Shown here: positions 48,595-59,093 of the stretch, piece after piece
How positions within the stretch are numbered: position 1 is the first letter of the stretch
Layout of the letters: every line of letters begins with the position of its first letter
Assembly (NCBI RefSeq): GCF_010093535.1
Contig: NW_022985233.1
Coordinates: 62,001-126,000, forward strand
DNA length: 64,000 nucleotides
Source of the DNA: Lindgomyces ingoldianus
Taxonomy: Eukaryota > Ascomycota > Dothideomycetes > Pleosporales > Lindgomycetaceae
Direction: 5' to 3'
The notes under the pieces: model-generated
The model's database searches: none
What the model saw: the letters and a program-made list of their open reading frames with translations, nothing else
What the model was told of the DNA's origin: nothing
Translations under genes and position numbers: made by a program

Positions 48595-50625
48595 CTACAC
48601 CTTCCCCAACGCCTCTCTAACCTTCCCAACCACCTCCCTCGCCCTCCTCCTCCTTTCAACCCCCACATCTTCAACAATTGGTCTCTCATACCCTTCCACA
48701 ATCACCCTAACCCCCTCCTCCACAACTTTCAACGTCTTCCTCCCCTCCTCTCTAACCTCCGCCTGCCAAAGCCCCCTCGCCCTCTCCCACAACTTCTGCA
48801 TCCGTCGAAGTGAATACACAAAGCCTAGAGCTGCAATAGCGCTGGCTTCAAAAACGCTGAAAGACGGTATTGAGACATAAAAGAGAGCCGAGAGAGCGGT
48901 GGAAAGGGAAGTTGTGGAGAGGGTGGTGAGGACGAGGCGTTGGGCGAGGGCTTGGAGGTGTGGGACGGTTTCTTGAAGGAGAGAGGTGCGGGATACGGAG
49001 ATTTGAGAGCGCCACGGCTGTGATGACCGGCGTTCTGTCGATATTTTCGTTAAAGGGGTTTCTTGGTCCAGCGGAATTGGAGTCGAGGACGATGGGTTGT
49101 TTTGCAAGAATTGTTCATTGGCTCCAGCCTGCGGGAGAGGGGAGGTGGGTTGGAGCGATTGAATGTTTTCGGGGAACCCGGCTTGGTTTATGCGGCCAGC
49201 CAGGTATATGCAATTCTTCTCTGCGTCTACTAGCCACCGACGCTCTAATATCTCGGACGTGATCATCCCAACATCGTCCACACGCCAGAGAAGTTTCCAC
49301 CACGAAATCTTATGCCAGTTACGAGCCTCAAATGCTTCATCTAGCTGGTCTCGGAGTTCTGTATGCGCAGTTTCCGCCCAGGAATCGAGGTGCTTGAGAA
49401 TGGATGCGGCTTCTTGTCGAGGCGTGGTTGCTATTGCAGCTTTCTCTCGATGGTGTGCAGCTTCTCTCATGATATTGGCCTCGATATCATCCGTGACAGA
49501 TTCGATGAACTGTTTGATTGCCGGCTTTAATTGTGAACCAGATGGGTGAAGTCCTTGGATAAGCCAGTGTGATAAGTTAGGCATACCGCTACTATGCCAC
49601 CCTTTTTCATAGATTCTTGAGTTTGCAATTGACTCTCTGAAGCTTGCCAATGCTTTGGTGCCCGTGGTAAGGTTCACCAAGGAGCATGTATTCTCCTCAT
49701 TCAAAGACGTCTCGTCTAAAGACGCAGGTGCGTCAATGGCAAGTTTAACAATACCTTTCATATCACAAAGGCTGTCATTTGCATATCTGCCATACGCCAC
49801 CGCGCTGTCGATCCCCTCGCCGAGCACCAAGGTTTTATGTACCGGGTATGGAGATGGACTACTCCTGACTAATGAAGCCTGTAGTTTCGGGACTATGATG
49901 GCATCACCCGGTTCCTCTGACGCGCAAGGTGTACCAGATCCCGAGAGATCGGCATTTAAGGTAGACACGAGAACTTCCAGATTGTATGCTTGTAGGGTTC
50001 GTGATGGGATCGAGAGGATTTTGAATAGCGGATTTGGAGGGTGCGCATCGGTTTCGTCTCCGTACCTGGAATCTCTATCAGCATCGAAGCGCGTTGCTCT
50101 GTAACGTGGATTCCAACCGCAACAAAACTGCTCTCCCGACCTCATCCTCTGATGCCTCCAACAGTTTCTCCCAGAGTCCTTCCGCACTCAATGGATCCGC
50201 GAGTAGTAATCGGACGAGCTTCTGTGCGCATCTTTGATCGCTCAGAGAGAGTACTGTGTCTAACGTTAGCTTGAAGAATAGAGAACTTGCACTTAGGATA
50301 TACCCGCAACCCGAACGACAGGATCTTCCACTGACAACCCTCGCAGAGCCAATTGAAGCCTGCTAATATTAACATACGTCTCCGCTGCATCACTCAGTTC
50401 CGACAGGGCATTGTAGAGCTCTTTCTTTCGCGGGGGAATACTGGGGCCCGCATTTATCGCTGTCGGAGAAACTTGTGTCGAGGCGAAACGGATCCGGAGG
50501 TTCGAGCATGGCGGAGGTGCTCGAATTGGCGTATTGCGATAGCTTATGAAGGATGTAGATCGGCTAATTCCTCTTCTACTTAGGAGGCACGTTGATCGCT
50601 GCACGAAAGCCACCCATGGAGGCAT
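48595..50625 (-). CDS. MMC1: Mmc1-like mitochondrial cristae protein (dynamin-like fold, pseudo-GTPase)
   Basis: Minus-strand exons are 50625..50304, 50253..50118 and 50065..48595, giving 642 aa. Introns of 50 and 52 nt join in phase as V-R-V-A|V-L-S-L-S-D-Q and A-V-L-L-R|Y-G-D-E-T. The R/S-rich N-terminus (M-P-P-W-V-A-F-V-Q-R-S ... R-F-A-S-T) looks like a mitochondrial presequence. A central conserved block is H-K-I-S-W-W-K-L-L-W-R-V-D-D-V-G, then I-L-E-R-R-W-L-V-D-A-E-K. Near the C-terminus a hydrophobic hairpin (about residues 545-590) is followed by a basic helix. No GTPase P-loop is visible. My assignment to the fungal Mmc1 family (matrix protein needed for cristae) rests on recalled overall architecture, so the family name is moderate confidence and the gene model is high. 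Confidence 0.75.
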
Positions 50626-50983
50626 TGGGTTGGAAGTTGAACCTGACTTTTGCGCGAGTTCGAAGATGATGTCGGAACTAGATCGGAAGAACTGTCGGAC
50701 CGGTAACGTCACGTGCTTGGGTTTGCATGGACATGTGCAACCGCTGGACACATTAAAAGCTTTGTGTTCCAAAAATAAAATCTCATTCCCAGCTACGCTG
50801 GCACTCTAAGCCATGGGCACTTGATCAGCCCAATTACAACTATTCATCGTAGGCTTCCCTCTAGGTCACGGCCCCCGGCTTCACAATACGCCTGATTGGT
50901 ATACTAGTGACAGTGTAATGCCCAGGTCAGAAAGAAGAGTCAGATACTCTTATCAAATTGAGCCGTCAGTCCCAAAACCGCTA
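50626..50983. promoter_or_regulatory. Upstream region of the Mmc1-like gene
   Basis: A short spacer that also takes the 3' end of calcineurin A. CACGTG at 50710-50715 lies about 85 bp upstream of the Mmc1-like start codon. Confidence 0.4.
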
Positions 50984-53026
50984 CTAGCTCCTTCGGCTAC
51001 GTCCAGACCCGGATGACCTTAAGAAGTGATTAGCACTGGGTAGTATGCTTGTGGAGAGGCAGAGACTTACATGCTGATTCTTCTAGCGACGGTCGCGAGT
51101 CCTGTATCGTTGTCCGCCTCCTTGGTAGCCTTCTCGAGAGCCTGCTCTCGGCTAACCTCTTGCGATTTTCGAACTTCTTCATGGCTTGGTGGGAGTCGCT
51201 CGTTCTGGAGATCAACCTTTCGGGCGTCTTCGAAGCTATGAATAGCTTGCTTAATTCCCTCTGCACCGAGCATGAGGGTACCCGCAGGGAGTCTGCCACC
51301 GGATGCTGTCTTCAATTCAGTAACGCGCTCAGACTCTTCACGTAATACCTGGAATACGCGAGAGAGTCTGCCAATAGCAAGAATCTTGTTCTTGATTGCC
51401 CGACGCTTGAATTCGGTGGACTCTGGATCCATGTTTGCAGAAAGTGGTGGGGAAGAGGGACCTGAAGGTAGGGAGCTGGGAGTCTCCTCCTCAAGCTCTT
51501 CTTTCGAACAGGTATTCAATATTGCAATGAGCATATCAGTGACTATGAAAATTAGCAACGGTCCAAGTGTCATAGAGAGGGGATGTACTTTTTTCACCAA
51601 CAAATGGAAGTGACCAAGTGAACACATCCATGAAGTTGGGCAACCAGTAGGGATGGGGCGTGCAGTCTGAACCTGGTTAGCGGGGTCCTAAGCCGGTGCC
51701 GATTACCACTCTTACTAAATTGTCTGATGTTCATCACATTGTTCTCATACTTCAGAACCGCCGCCTTGTTGTTGTAAACATCCAGATAATTCGGCGCACT
51801 GAAAATCGTCATGACGCTAGGGAAGCCGGTAGTACGAGTCTTACGGTACATACGATACCCAGCGTCTTGGGCTTCGTGGGCGCGGATGATGGACAGAAGA
51901 TTGTTCTTCTCAAGGAAAGCGCATGCGGCCGGGTATGAAAAGAAGTACGAGCATCCGCGGACATGATTGTGGATGAAGAAGTCGTTTGTCTTCTCCTGCC
52001 CGAATTCCTCCAGTGGGTCGGCCCACAGAATATCACACATCAGTCCGTGAGTGGGCGGCTCCCGGAACCTATCAATCTAAGAAACAGTCAGTGGCTGTTC
52101 GTTCCATTGTTATGCTTGTTCAATACTCACACTCTTCAAGTCTTCCAGAGTATGTAGCTCAGGGCTCAACCCGCCATGTATACATAAAAATTGTTTGTTC
52201 ATGACTGCGGCGAGGGGTAATGCGCAGAAGGATTCCATGCAAGCTTCGTAGACCTGCTCCGAATACTTATGCTTGCACTCTAACTTGAACGTAAAGTAGT
52301 CGGTTAAATGCCGACACTCGTGGTTCCCACGGAGCAACCAGAGGGTGTTTGGATACCAGATTTTCAAAGACCACAGATACAGAACGCACTGAAGAATGTC
52401 AGTACTATCTCTCTCGAACAGCGAGAATGCGCCTTGCCTCAATGCTGAAGTATCCTCGATCAACGTAGTCTCCTAAGAACAAGTATCGCGTCTCAGCAGG
52501 GTCCCCGCCTACTTCGAACAGCTTCATGAGGTCGTAATATTGCCCGTGAACGTCGCCGCACACCGTAATAGGCGCGTCCATCTCCAACAGATTCGGCTCT
52601 GACTTTAGAATCTCGGTACCTTTTCGTATGATCCATAGAGCTTGGTCCTCAGTCAGACGACCCTCGCGGTAAAAATGCTGCTTCAGGAACTGCAGATTGG
52701 GCTTTGTGCGATCTTGCGGCGACAAGAATTGGTCCTGAGTCGGCGGGTGGAAGGCAGGCGCTTGAACATCTGACAGCCAAGGCGGGGTCAGCTGAAATTC
52801 GCGTGCGAAGATGGACATTGAAGCTCAAAGCATGTTTGCTGTATTCTGTTGGGAAGAGTGGAACAACCATACCCTTGCAGACGCGCTCTAAGGTGCTCAC
52901 TTGGGTGCCATCTTCCATCGTATGCAGGGTGAAGTCAATCTCAGGCAGGGGCTTCTTCTCTTTGACAGCGCGGATGGCATTGTCCAGGTATTTGGTCTGG
53001 TCAAACGGCTGCTGGCTGTTGTCCAT
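50984..53026 (-). CDS. cnaA: Calcineurin catalytic subunit A (PP2B)
   Basis: Seven minus-strand exons: 53026..52873, 52769..52438, 52388..52131, 52076..51716, 51666..51589, 51542..51071 and 51017..50984, giving 562 aa with all phases matching. The metallophosphatase motifs are G-D-V-H-G-Q, G-D-Y-V-D-R-G and G-N-H-E, followed by S-A-P-N-Y-L-D and the calcineurin-B-binding helix. The calmodulin-binding helix is [13 protein letters not shown]. The autoinhibitory segment is [12 protein letters not shown] ... N-E-R-L-P. Intron 2 (52389..52437) has a GC donor (GCAAGG), fixed by the conserved F-S-I-E|C-V-L-Y-L-W junction. The last 34-nt exon gives a S-G-S-G-R-S-R-R-S tail; without it the frame stops at TAA 51067. 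Known role: calcium/calmodulin-activated phosphatase acting on Crz1, morphogenesis and stress. Confidence 0.95.
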
Positions 53027-53813
53027 GCTAGGCAGACTTGGCGAGGGCAGCGACGCAGGATTGTGGGTATGGGTGGCAGAGAAGAGCGGGAGGCAACGAG
53101 GGGGGAGTGGGGAGGGTAGCGGAGACCCTGTAGTGGCGACGGGTGAAACGAGTGCCGAGGCTGTCTGGAGTGGTGCGGATAGCTCAGAACTATGGTAAGC
53201 TAGAACTGGATGTGAATAGAGTCGCTGTCGTCGGCGTCGCGTGCCTAGTGGTGTGCTGGCAAACTGGAGCTGGATAGGGCTGAGAAAATCCCAAGGTGTC
53301 GACCTGGAGGGGACGCCGCTTATGTAATGCGAAATACCTGAGGGTTCCCAATGGGGAAGTTGGTCAGAGAACAACGTCACTGCACATGAACGGTGGAACA
53401 GTTCAACGCAACACTTTCATCTGTGTTGAGATTTTGATCACACTTTGTGAGCATGGAAAACAGGATATCCGGGGTATATATTCAATTCTTAAGTGTACTA
53501 CTGTACTCGCAACTTTTGCGAGTCTTACTGCTGTGGTGGGACAAATAATGGCATGGAAGCTCAATATAATACCGAAGACTGGGTATGGATGAAATTAAAG
53601 AAAAGAAGAGAGACTGGAGAAGGTGTCCACGCTAATCCAGATACAAAATAGCAAAATGGCCCAAAATGCCATGCCAAAACCGGGTATGTACAGATACTCC
53701 AATCCTCAGCATCAAGCCGTAGATATCATGCTTAAAGATGCTGGCCAAAAACTCCAGGTAAATGCTTGCATGGCGACAGTGGTCGACATGTGATACATTG
53801 TGAGATTTCGCAC
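53027..53813. other. Upstream region of calcineurin A
   Basis: A 0.8-kb spacer between two minus-strand genes. The reading frame upstream of the chosen ATG is open to about 53380 but is S/P/L-rich with no family similarity, so it is treated as leader. Confidence 0.45.
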
Positions 53814-55007
53814 TTAGATCATCTCGGAGCCGTGTCGGCGGTGGAGGTGTACTCGGCGGCCACGTGCAGTACGACGAGTGATGGCGCCATTCGAACAAGA
53901 CATTCCAGCAGCAAGAGCTTGCGGAACAGCACATCCACGATTGCAGAGACCAAACTGGTTGCTACCGATGCAGACTACACCACCATCGTTGGTGCATGCG
54001 ACACAGTTTCCGGAAGCTGCTGGGGCAGCCGGAGCCGCACCAGTTGGAGATGGGGCGGCAGTGGGTTCAGCCAGGCTAGCGGTCGTCGTAACAACAAGAG
54101 TAGTGAAAGATGTCTGTGGGCCTCCAGCGGCTGAAGAAGCACCAGGGGCAAATATACCTCCAGGATTTGAGGTAGCAGGAAGAGAAGCGAGAACGCTAGT
54201 TGCAACAGGCCCGGTAGGGGCAGCTGAAGAAGCGCCACCACCTCCGGTAGCCTTAGCAGGAGACCCCATTGTACCGGCGCCAGCACCCATCTTGAACATC
54301 GAAGAACAGCCTCCATTGTCGACGATAGAACTACCCAGCGCGGCCCCGACCCCAGTAACAACCGAGTCACCAGGCTGGGGATAAACAAAGTCCTGTGTTT
54401 CAACGGTTCCGCAGGTGGAATTGGGCAGGTTGATAACGAACATGTCCGGCAGCTTGGCAAAGAAGGCTGATGAGGCCTCCTGAGACGCAGCTTCAACTCC
54501 GCCCGAAACCATAATGGGAGCGCAGTTCTGATAGTATTCGCGATTGCCCACTTTATTCAGCCAGCTCCAGCTGAACGTGTATTGGCCGTTTGGAGTATCC
54601 TTTGGCATCGTTACGGGAAAGGTGTTAGCACCAGTGCCCAGGGGGGTTTCTGGTGTCAAGTTGCCTTCAACGTTCGATGGGCATCCACCAATAACGCTAT
54701 GGATAACCTTCCACTGAGACTGCTTCGTAGGCTCCTTATCTGTGGTGATCGAAAACTGGCATGATCCACCACCATGAACTGCTGAGCCCATGAACCGAAC
54801 TGTCTGTGTCTCGCCGGCTTTCCAGTTGTTCATTTGTACGATTTTATACCCGGTTGGGAACTTGCATGGGAAGTCGGCGCCGTTTGGGTCTAATGGAGCG
54901 TTTTGCACGGATCCATTGTTGAAAGGGACCGGGTTGAGGAGGACCATATGAGCATTCGCGGCAGTTGCCAAGAGCGCGATGCGCAAAGTCGGAAGGAAGA
55001 ACTTCAT
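53814..55007 (-). CDS. Secreted AA11-like lytic polysaccharide monooxygenase
   Basis: A single-exon 397-aa protein. A signal peptide (MKFFLPTLRIALLATAANA) is followed directly by His20, so the mature protein starts with the histidine of a copper brace (H-M-V-L-L-N-P-V-P-F). The second brace region is A-V-H-G-G-G-S-C-Q-F-S, and the axial-Tyr region is G-N-R-E-Y-Y-Q-N-C-A-P. Cysteines and the F-x-G-x-A-x-H-G-G-G-S-C pattern fit the AA11/AA11-like family, which attacks chitin. After the catalytic domain (about residues 20-200) come an S/G/A/T-rich linker and a C-terminal Cys-rich module (C-V-A-C-T-N-D-G-G-V-V-C ... C-N-R-G-C), likely a binding domain. Substrate (chitin or fungal wall) is inferred. 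Alternatives: another LPMO-like copper protein family. Confidence 0.85.
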   Translation of the reverse strand: MKFFLPTLRIALLATAANAHMVLLNPVPFNNGSVQNAPLDPNGADFPCKFPTGYKIVQMNNWKAGETQTVRFMGSAVHGGGSCQFSITTDKEPTKQSQWKVIHSVIGGCPSNVEGNLTPETPLGTGANTFPVTMPKDTPNGQYTFSWSWLNKVGNREYYQNCAPIMVSGGVEAASQEASSAFFAKLPDMFVINLPNSTCGTVETQDFVYPQPGDSVVTGVGAALGSSIVDNGGCSSMFKMGAGAGTMGSPAKATGGGGASSAAPTGPVATSVLASLPATSNPGGIFAPGASSAAGGPQTSFTTLVVTTTASLAEPTAAPSPTGAAPAAPAASGNCVACTNDGGVVCIGSNQFGLCNRGCAVPQALAAGMSCSNGAITRRTARGRRVHLHRRHGSEMI

Positions 55008-57191
55008 CGTGGTTATGTATATGATAGAGAATAGATATAGCTTCTGCTAAGAAATCGCGAAGACCAGCTACGCGATGCAAGGAGTTGTGCTTGATTGGAA
55101 GTTGTGGTGTTGTGAAGAACCTGAAGAGGTTATTAGAATATGTAGTTGCGTGAATAATGAGAAAGTTAGAGGGTGCCCTCTTCATTGTGTGTGTATTGAC
55201 GCGGGGTGAAGTGAAGTCATCGTTGAGAGTGAACAATCTCGGAATCACAATGCAAAGCATAGGAACAGGCTCAACAATGTCACTTACCAGTGAAATAGTG
55301 AATGGTTTAACAGCTGGTGCAAAATGTAGTCGGAATCAAGACTAGTCGAGGCTCTTTCAGAGTATGCTCAAAGTTCAACAGAAGGAATGTGAGGGAAAGT
55401 CTCCCAGAAAAAAAAGTCTCTGCCACAGGCAAGAGTCCAGAAAAGAAAACTTTGAAGAACGGGAAACGTCTGCGGCAAGCCAGCGATGGATGGAAACACA
55501 AGGAGGGTACCGGTCATATTTAAGTTGGACTCCGCCTGAGTGTGGCGAGCAATAAGATCTCAGGCCTTCGCCGCCCAAGGTGCGTGGCACGGAAACCCAC
55601 ATGATGCTAAGGTGGATAATCGTGAAGTTACATGGGATGATAGGAAGATGAAGGCTGCATCATGCGGCGATTTTGGAGTTCAAACAGGCTATTCCAGACG
55701 CGGCTTAGGTATGAAAGGGACGATGCTAGAGGAGCAGAATTAGTGGAGAAGAATAACGCAGGCACGCGGCTTTGTGAGGCTCGGCAGGTACGTTACCCGC
55801 ATCATTGGCTGAGCAGGAAGGGGAGTGGAATTGTTCATGAAACACTGAGGGTGAACGACTCATCATGGCCGCCAAAGGGGCGACGTCAGGTTTGACACCA
55901 GGTCAACCACTTCACCGACACTGGGAACCTGCAGGGGCAAAGATTGGGTGATTGGGATTGGCTGCGGCGATTCACCAAGCGAGATCCTATCGATAACTTT
56001 AATTTTCCAGGACAGCGGGGCTAGCCGAAGCGGGTTTCGGCGTCTGGCCACGGATCGCCACTCGTCAAGCTGAAACACCACTCCCTGTCTCACAGCACCT
56101 GCAGGCCCCCATTCGTGCCAGGGCGAAGCGCCCGTGCCCCTCCACAAATTCTCCTTGCCTACCGCCTATCCATCATCCCCCAGCTTCGCAACAGTCTGGA
56201 AACGACGACTCACTGAATTCTTTTTGCCGCTGAGATTTGTGTGTCAGGACAGGTGAGGTGTCATCATGTCCAGGTATCCCGTGGTCATTACCGCCCTCGG
56301 CTTCTCACAGACTGCTTACGACCGCCGAGGTGTGAATCGTCCCGTACTGTGCCGTGAAGGAAGTTGGCGCCGAGCCAAGATGCGCATTTAGGAGCGGCAA
56401 GTGAAAGCAATCTTCAAGCTCGGAGTCTATTTTTTTGGCAGAATTTGACTTTGCTTTCGTCTTCAGAAACCCAAGAATACTTTTGCCGGCTTTGGTTGTT
56501 CAACCTTTTTGAGCTAAGTTGTTCATGCACATTCTAGATATCGAAGAAGCGTGATTGAGGAGAATGGCTGAGAAGTCTTATGCGCTGAGGAATAGCCTCA
56601 AGAGCTTCAAGGGCCGGCTAGGCAACAAAGCAGACAAGGACAGCCACCTACCAGGATTCGAGATTTACTTTCCTCGCAATATCTGGCTCTTGAAGATCGC
56701 CCTTTCTCATGCATACCGCTGCTAGTGTCTTGGTTGGTCGGTTTGAGCCAACATTGACGCCAGTAGGACGGGGCAAACTGTTTCAAACAAATGAACAGGA
56801 AGCTCAGAAAATCTTTTACGGAGCTAGAAAAGCCAGTCACCATCTTCAGGTAGCATACATTATGTGGTCAAAGAGGCTACCTTTCCCAATGGCAATTCAG
56901 TGCATTTTCGAAGAAAGCTTTGTTCGCTTTGCACACACCAGGCTGTACCCTTGGTCAAAGATTCACTTGTTTACCGAATAGCATGTGTCATGAATGGTAC
57001 ATCTCACAATGGCCAGCATCTTTTATCTTGACCCTCAACTTCTTTTAACAATCCCTTTTGTATCATCTCCAGCACATGAGGTACTGGATCCGCCCTAACC
57101 AGGACTCCTTCTCCAACCCAACGTGCGCCCACCCCTTAGCCCCAAAATTACTTCCATACCCATAGCGCAACCTGAGTCCTTCCACATGTCC
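55008..57191. other. Gene-poor region
   Basis: No confidently supported gene. The first 600 bp are the LPMO promoter. A 53-codon frame at 56564-56725 (+) and a 90-codon frame at 56709-56981 (+) overlap in different frames. They might be remnants of one gene, but no motif supports this. Confidence 0.4.
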
Positions 57192-58090
57192 TTACAACTC
57201 CTTCATCCCCATCTTAGCAGTATTCCTCACGTCCTGGACCACAACACTCGCAACAAATAGGGCAATGATAAAGGCTATAGATGTCGGTAGCTTTGGTAAA
57301 TATTGTCCTAGATGTCGAAGATAAACAACCATTTTTACCACAGCATAAGTGCAGAGAATCCCTTCAGCGACGGCCAACATTATCGTTGACGGAACAGACG
57401 TTCTGACGGCCCGATTCTGAATCTAGAGAAAGGTACCGCAGCATCCAAACCTGGCCAAATTACGAACAAGCTGAAATAAGTCTCCTAAAGCGGTCCTTGG
57501 TGACAAGCTTTTTGATATCGCCAATCTCCCTTTTTGAAGTCCGTAATGTCGAGCCAGTAGCTAGAAGGACTTTGGAGGCAACCTAGGACCACGATAGTTG
57601 AGAGGACTTCCGTGTCCAGACGTTTCAAGGTCCAGGGCGTTAATACAATAGAGAAGGTCAAAGCAGATTGAATCTGTGAATCTGACTAAAGACTAGTCAG
57701 GTAATCGCCACGTAAGTGCGAGATAGGCTTGTTCAGACTCGAGAGTGTAGGGGGTTGGTGTCTGGGTTTTGTTGAATTCAAGTGCAGAATACTGTTCTAC
57801 AATACGGAAGTGATTATGATCGCCATGCTTTCCCGTTGAAATTCGATAACTCGAGATATAGCTTCGTCGTAACTCAGTAGTGATGCGGTATCATTAGTGC
57901 TAGCTTCCTCTAAAGGACTGGATAGGCGACTACGCTCGTCTTTTACTTGCTGTAAGTTAGCTGTAGTGCTAACTCCAAGTCGTAATCGGCTTCATCCTGC
58001 TCAACCTGTTGGGCGAGTAATTGATCAAGGTCTTCTTGAACAACGGAGGCTTCTTACAAATCCCCCACCGCCTTCTTTTCTGTCCTTCTC
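57192..58090 (-). pseudogene. Decayed gene with C-terminal membrane segments (minus strand)
   Basis: Read on the minus strand, separated segments have protein-like composition but are broken by stops and frame changes. About 58040..57943 encodes an E-D-L-D-Q-L-L-A-Q-Q-V-E-Q acidic helix ending at TAA. About 57941..57797, in another frame, has S-Y-D-E-A-I-S-R-V-I-E-F-Q-R-E and ends at TAG. About 57535..57475 reads G-D-I-K-K-L-V-T-K-D-R-F. About 57417..57192 encodes a C-terminal piece with two hydrophobic stretches (A-V-V-K-M-V-V-Y-L and S-I-A-F-I-I-A-L-F-V-A-S-V-V-V). I could not join these with good splice signals throughout, so a pseudogene or a many-exon gene are both possible. Family not recognised. 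Confidence 0.4.
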
Positions 58091-58737
58091 TCTGTAATTC
58101 TTCTTTTCCTCCTCACTCTATGGCAGTGAAGTGGTGCTCTTTACCTAAATTCCTATATTCTAATACGAGCTCAGCGCTAGAAAAGTGGAGAGGGCGAGGA
58201 GACAGCAGTCTTTTTTGAAGTACCCATGCACTAAAAGGCAAGGGAAATGCTTCTTCATCATACTCGAGATAATGTTATTCCAATGCTTTAACGCCGTGAG
58301 AGCGACAATCCGGGCGGAGTTCGTCCGTGCTGGGTCATGCTTAGTTCTGTATTATTAACGGGTTCGATTTCTTCCGAAAAGCTGTCTTAGGAATTCCAGG
58401 GGGGAGAAGTGGACACAAAGGTCATATAGGCATTTGAATTTTATATACCGGAAAGCTCTACCATGGGTTGCCCAATCAACTTTGCGTTTGGTATCCTACA
58501 ATTACTATATAAATCATATAGCTCCTCGAACCCTCAGCTCACAATACATGACTTCTCTCATAACTCATGCCCCCTACAAGGCTACGAATACACATCTTCC
58601 TATTTTGAAGATTCAATTTCCCAGTCCGCCAAGTCATCATGGATAATGCATGGCATGTAGATGTCGCACGGGAAATGCCTCCAGCCCTATAAAACCAAGG
58701 AAAAGTCACGTGAATGAATATCTCCTGGCTGCTCGCC
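58091..58737. other. Gene-poor AT-rich region with a TATA box
   Basis: No gene is seen. TATAAAA at 58688-58694 and CACGTG at 58707-58712 lie 50 and 31 bp upstream of a small reading frame at 58738. Confidence 0.4.
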
Positions 58738-59004
58738 ATGGCTCAACCTCCCCAGCCTACTAGCAACGACCCTCTGCACTGTGACTTAGGGGATAAGTAT
58801 ATCAATATCGATGGCCGGTTCGATCAGGCTGAAAGAAGGGAAATCGATGCACAACGTGCGCAATGCCATCCAGCCACACGCCATGCTGCCAATAAGAAAA
58901 GACAATGTCCGCAAGCTAAACAAGGAGAGTTTGGGGGTCAAGACTGTCCTTCAAATGGTCTCCGCCCCCAACACACTTCGCAGTGCTCAAGCCCGGCAGG
59001 TTGA
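58738..59004 (+). CDS. Small hypothetical protein (88 aa)
   Basis: Starts MAQPPQPTSNDPLHCDLGD and is hydrophilic, with four cysteines towards the C-terminus. A TATA box 50 bp upstream and a CACGTG 31 bp upstream support transcription, but there is no family match. The second half in another frame is also open, so a frameshift relic is possible. Confidence 0.25.
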   Translation: MAQPPQPTSNDPLHCDLGDKYINIDGRFDQAERREIDAQRAQCHPATRHAANKKRQCPQAKQGEFGGQDCPSNGLRPQHTSQCSSPAG

Positions 59005-59093
59005 CTAATCAGCTTTTTGGAACAAAAAGGCTCATTTGCGATAAGTTGACTCGTCAACCGTTGGGATCTGGGTAAACTCCGTTGCCTTGCGAA

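Noticed and set aside
52649..53380. Upstream extension of calcineurin A to 53380
   Set aside because: Family members start at M-D-x-x near the [12 protein letters not shown] helix. The upstream part is S/P/L-rich leader sequence.
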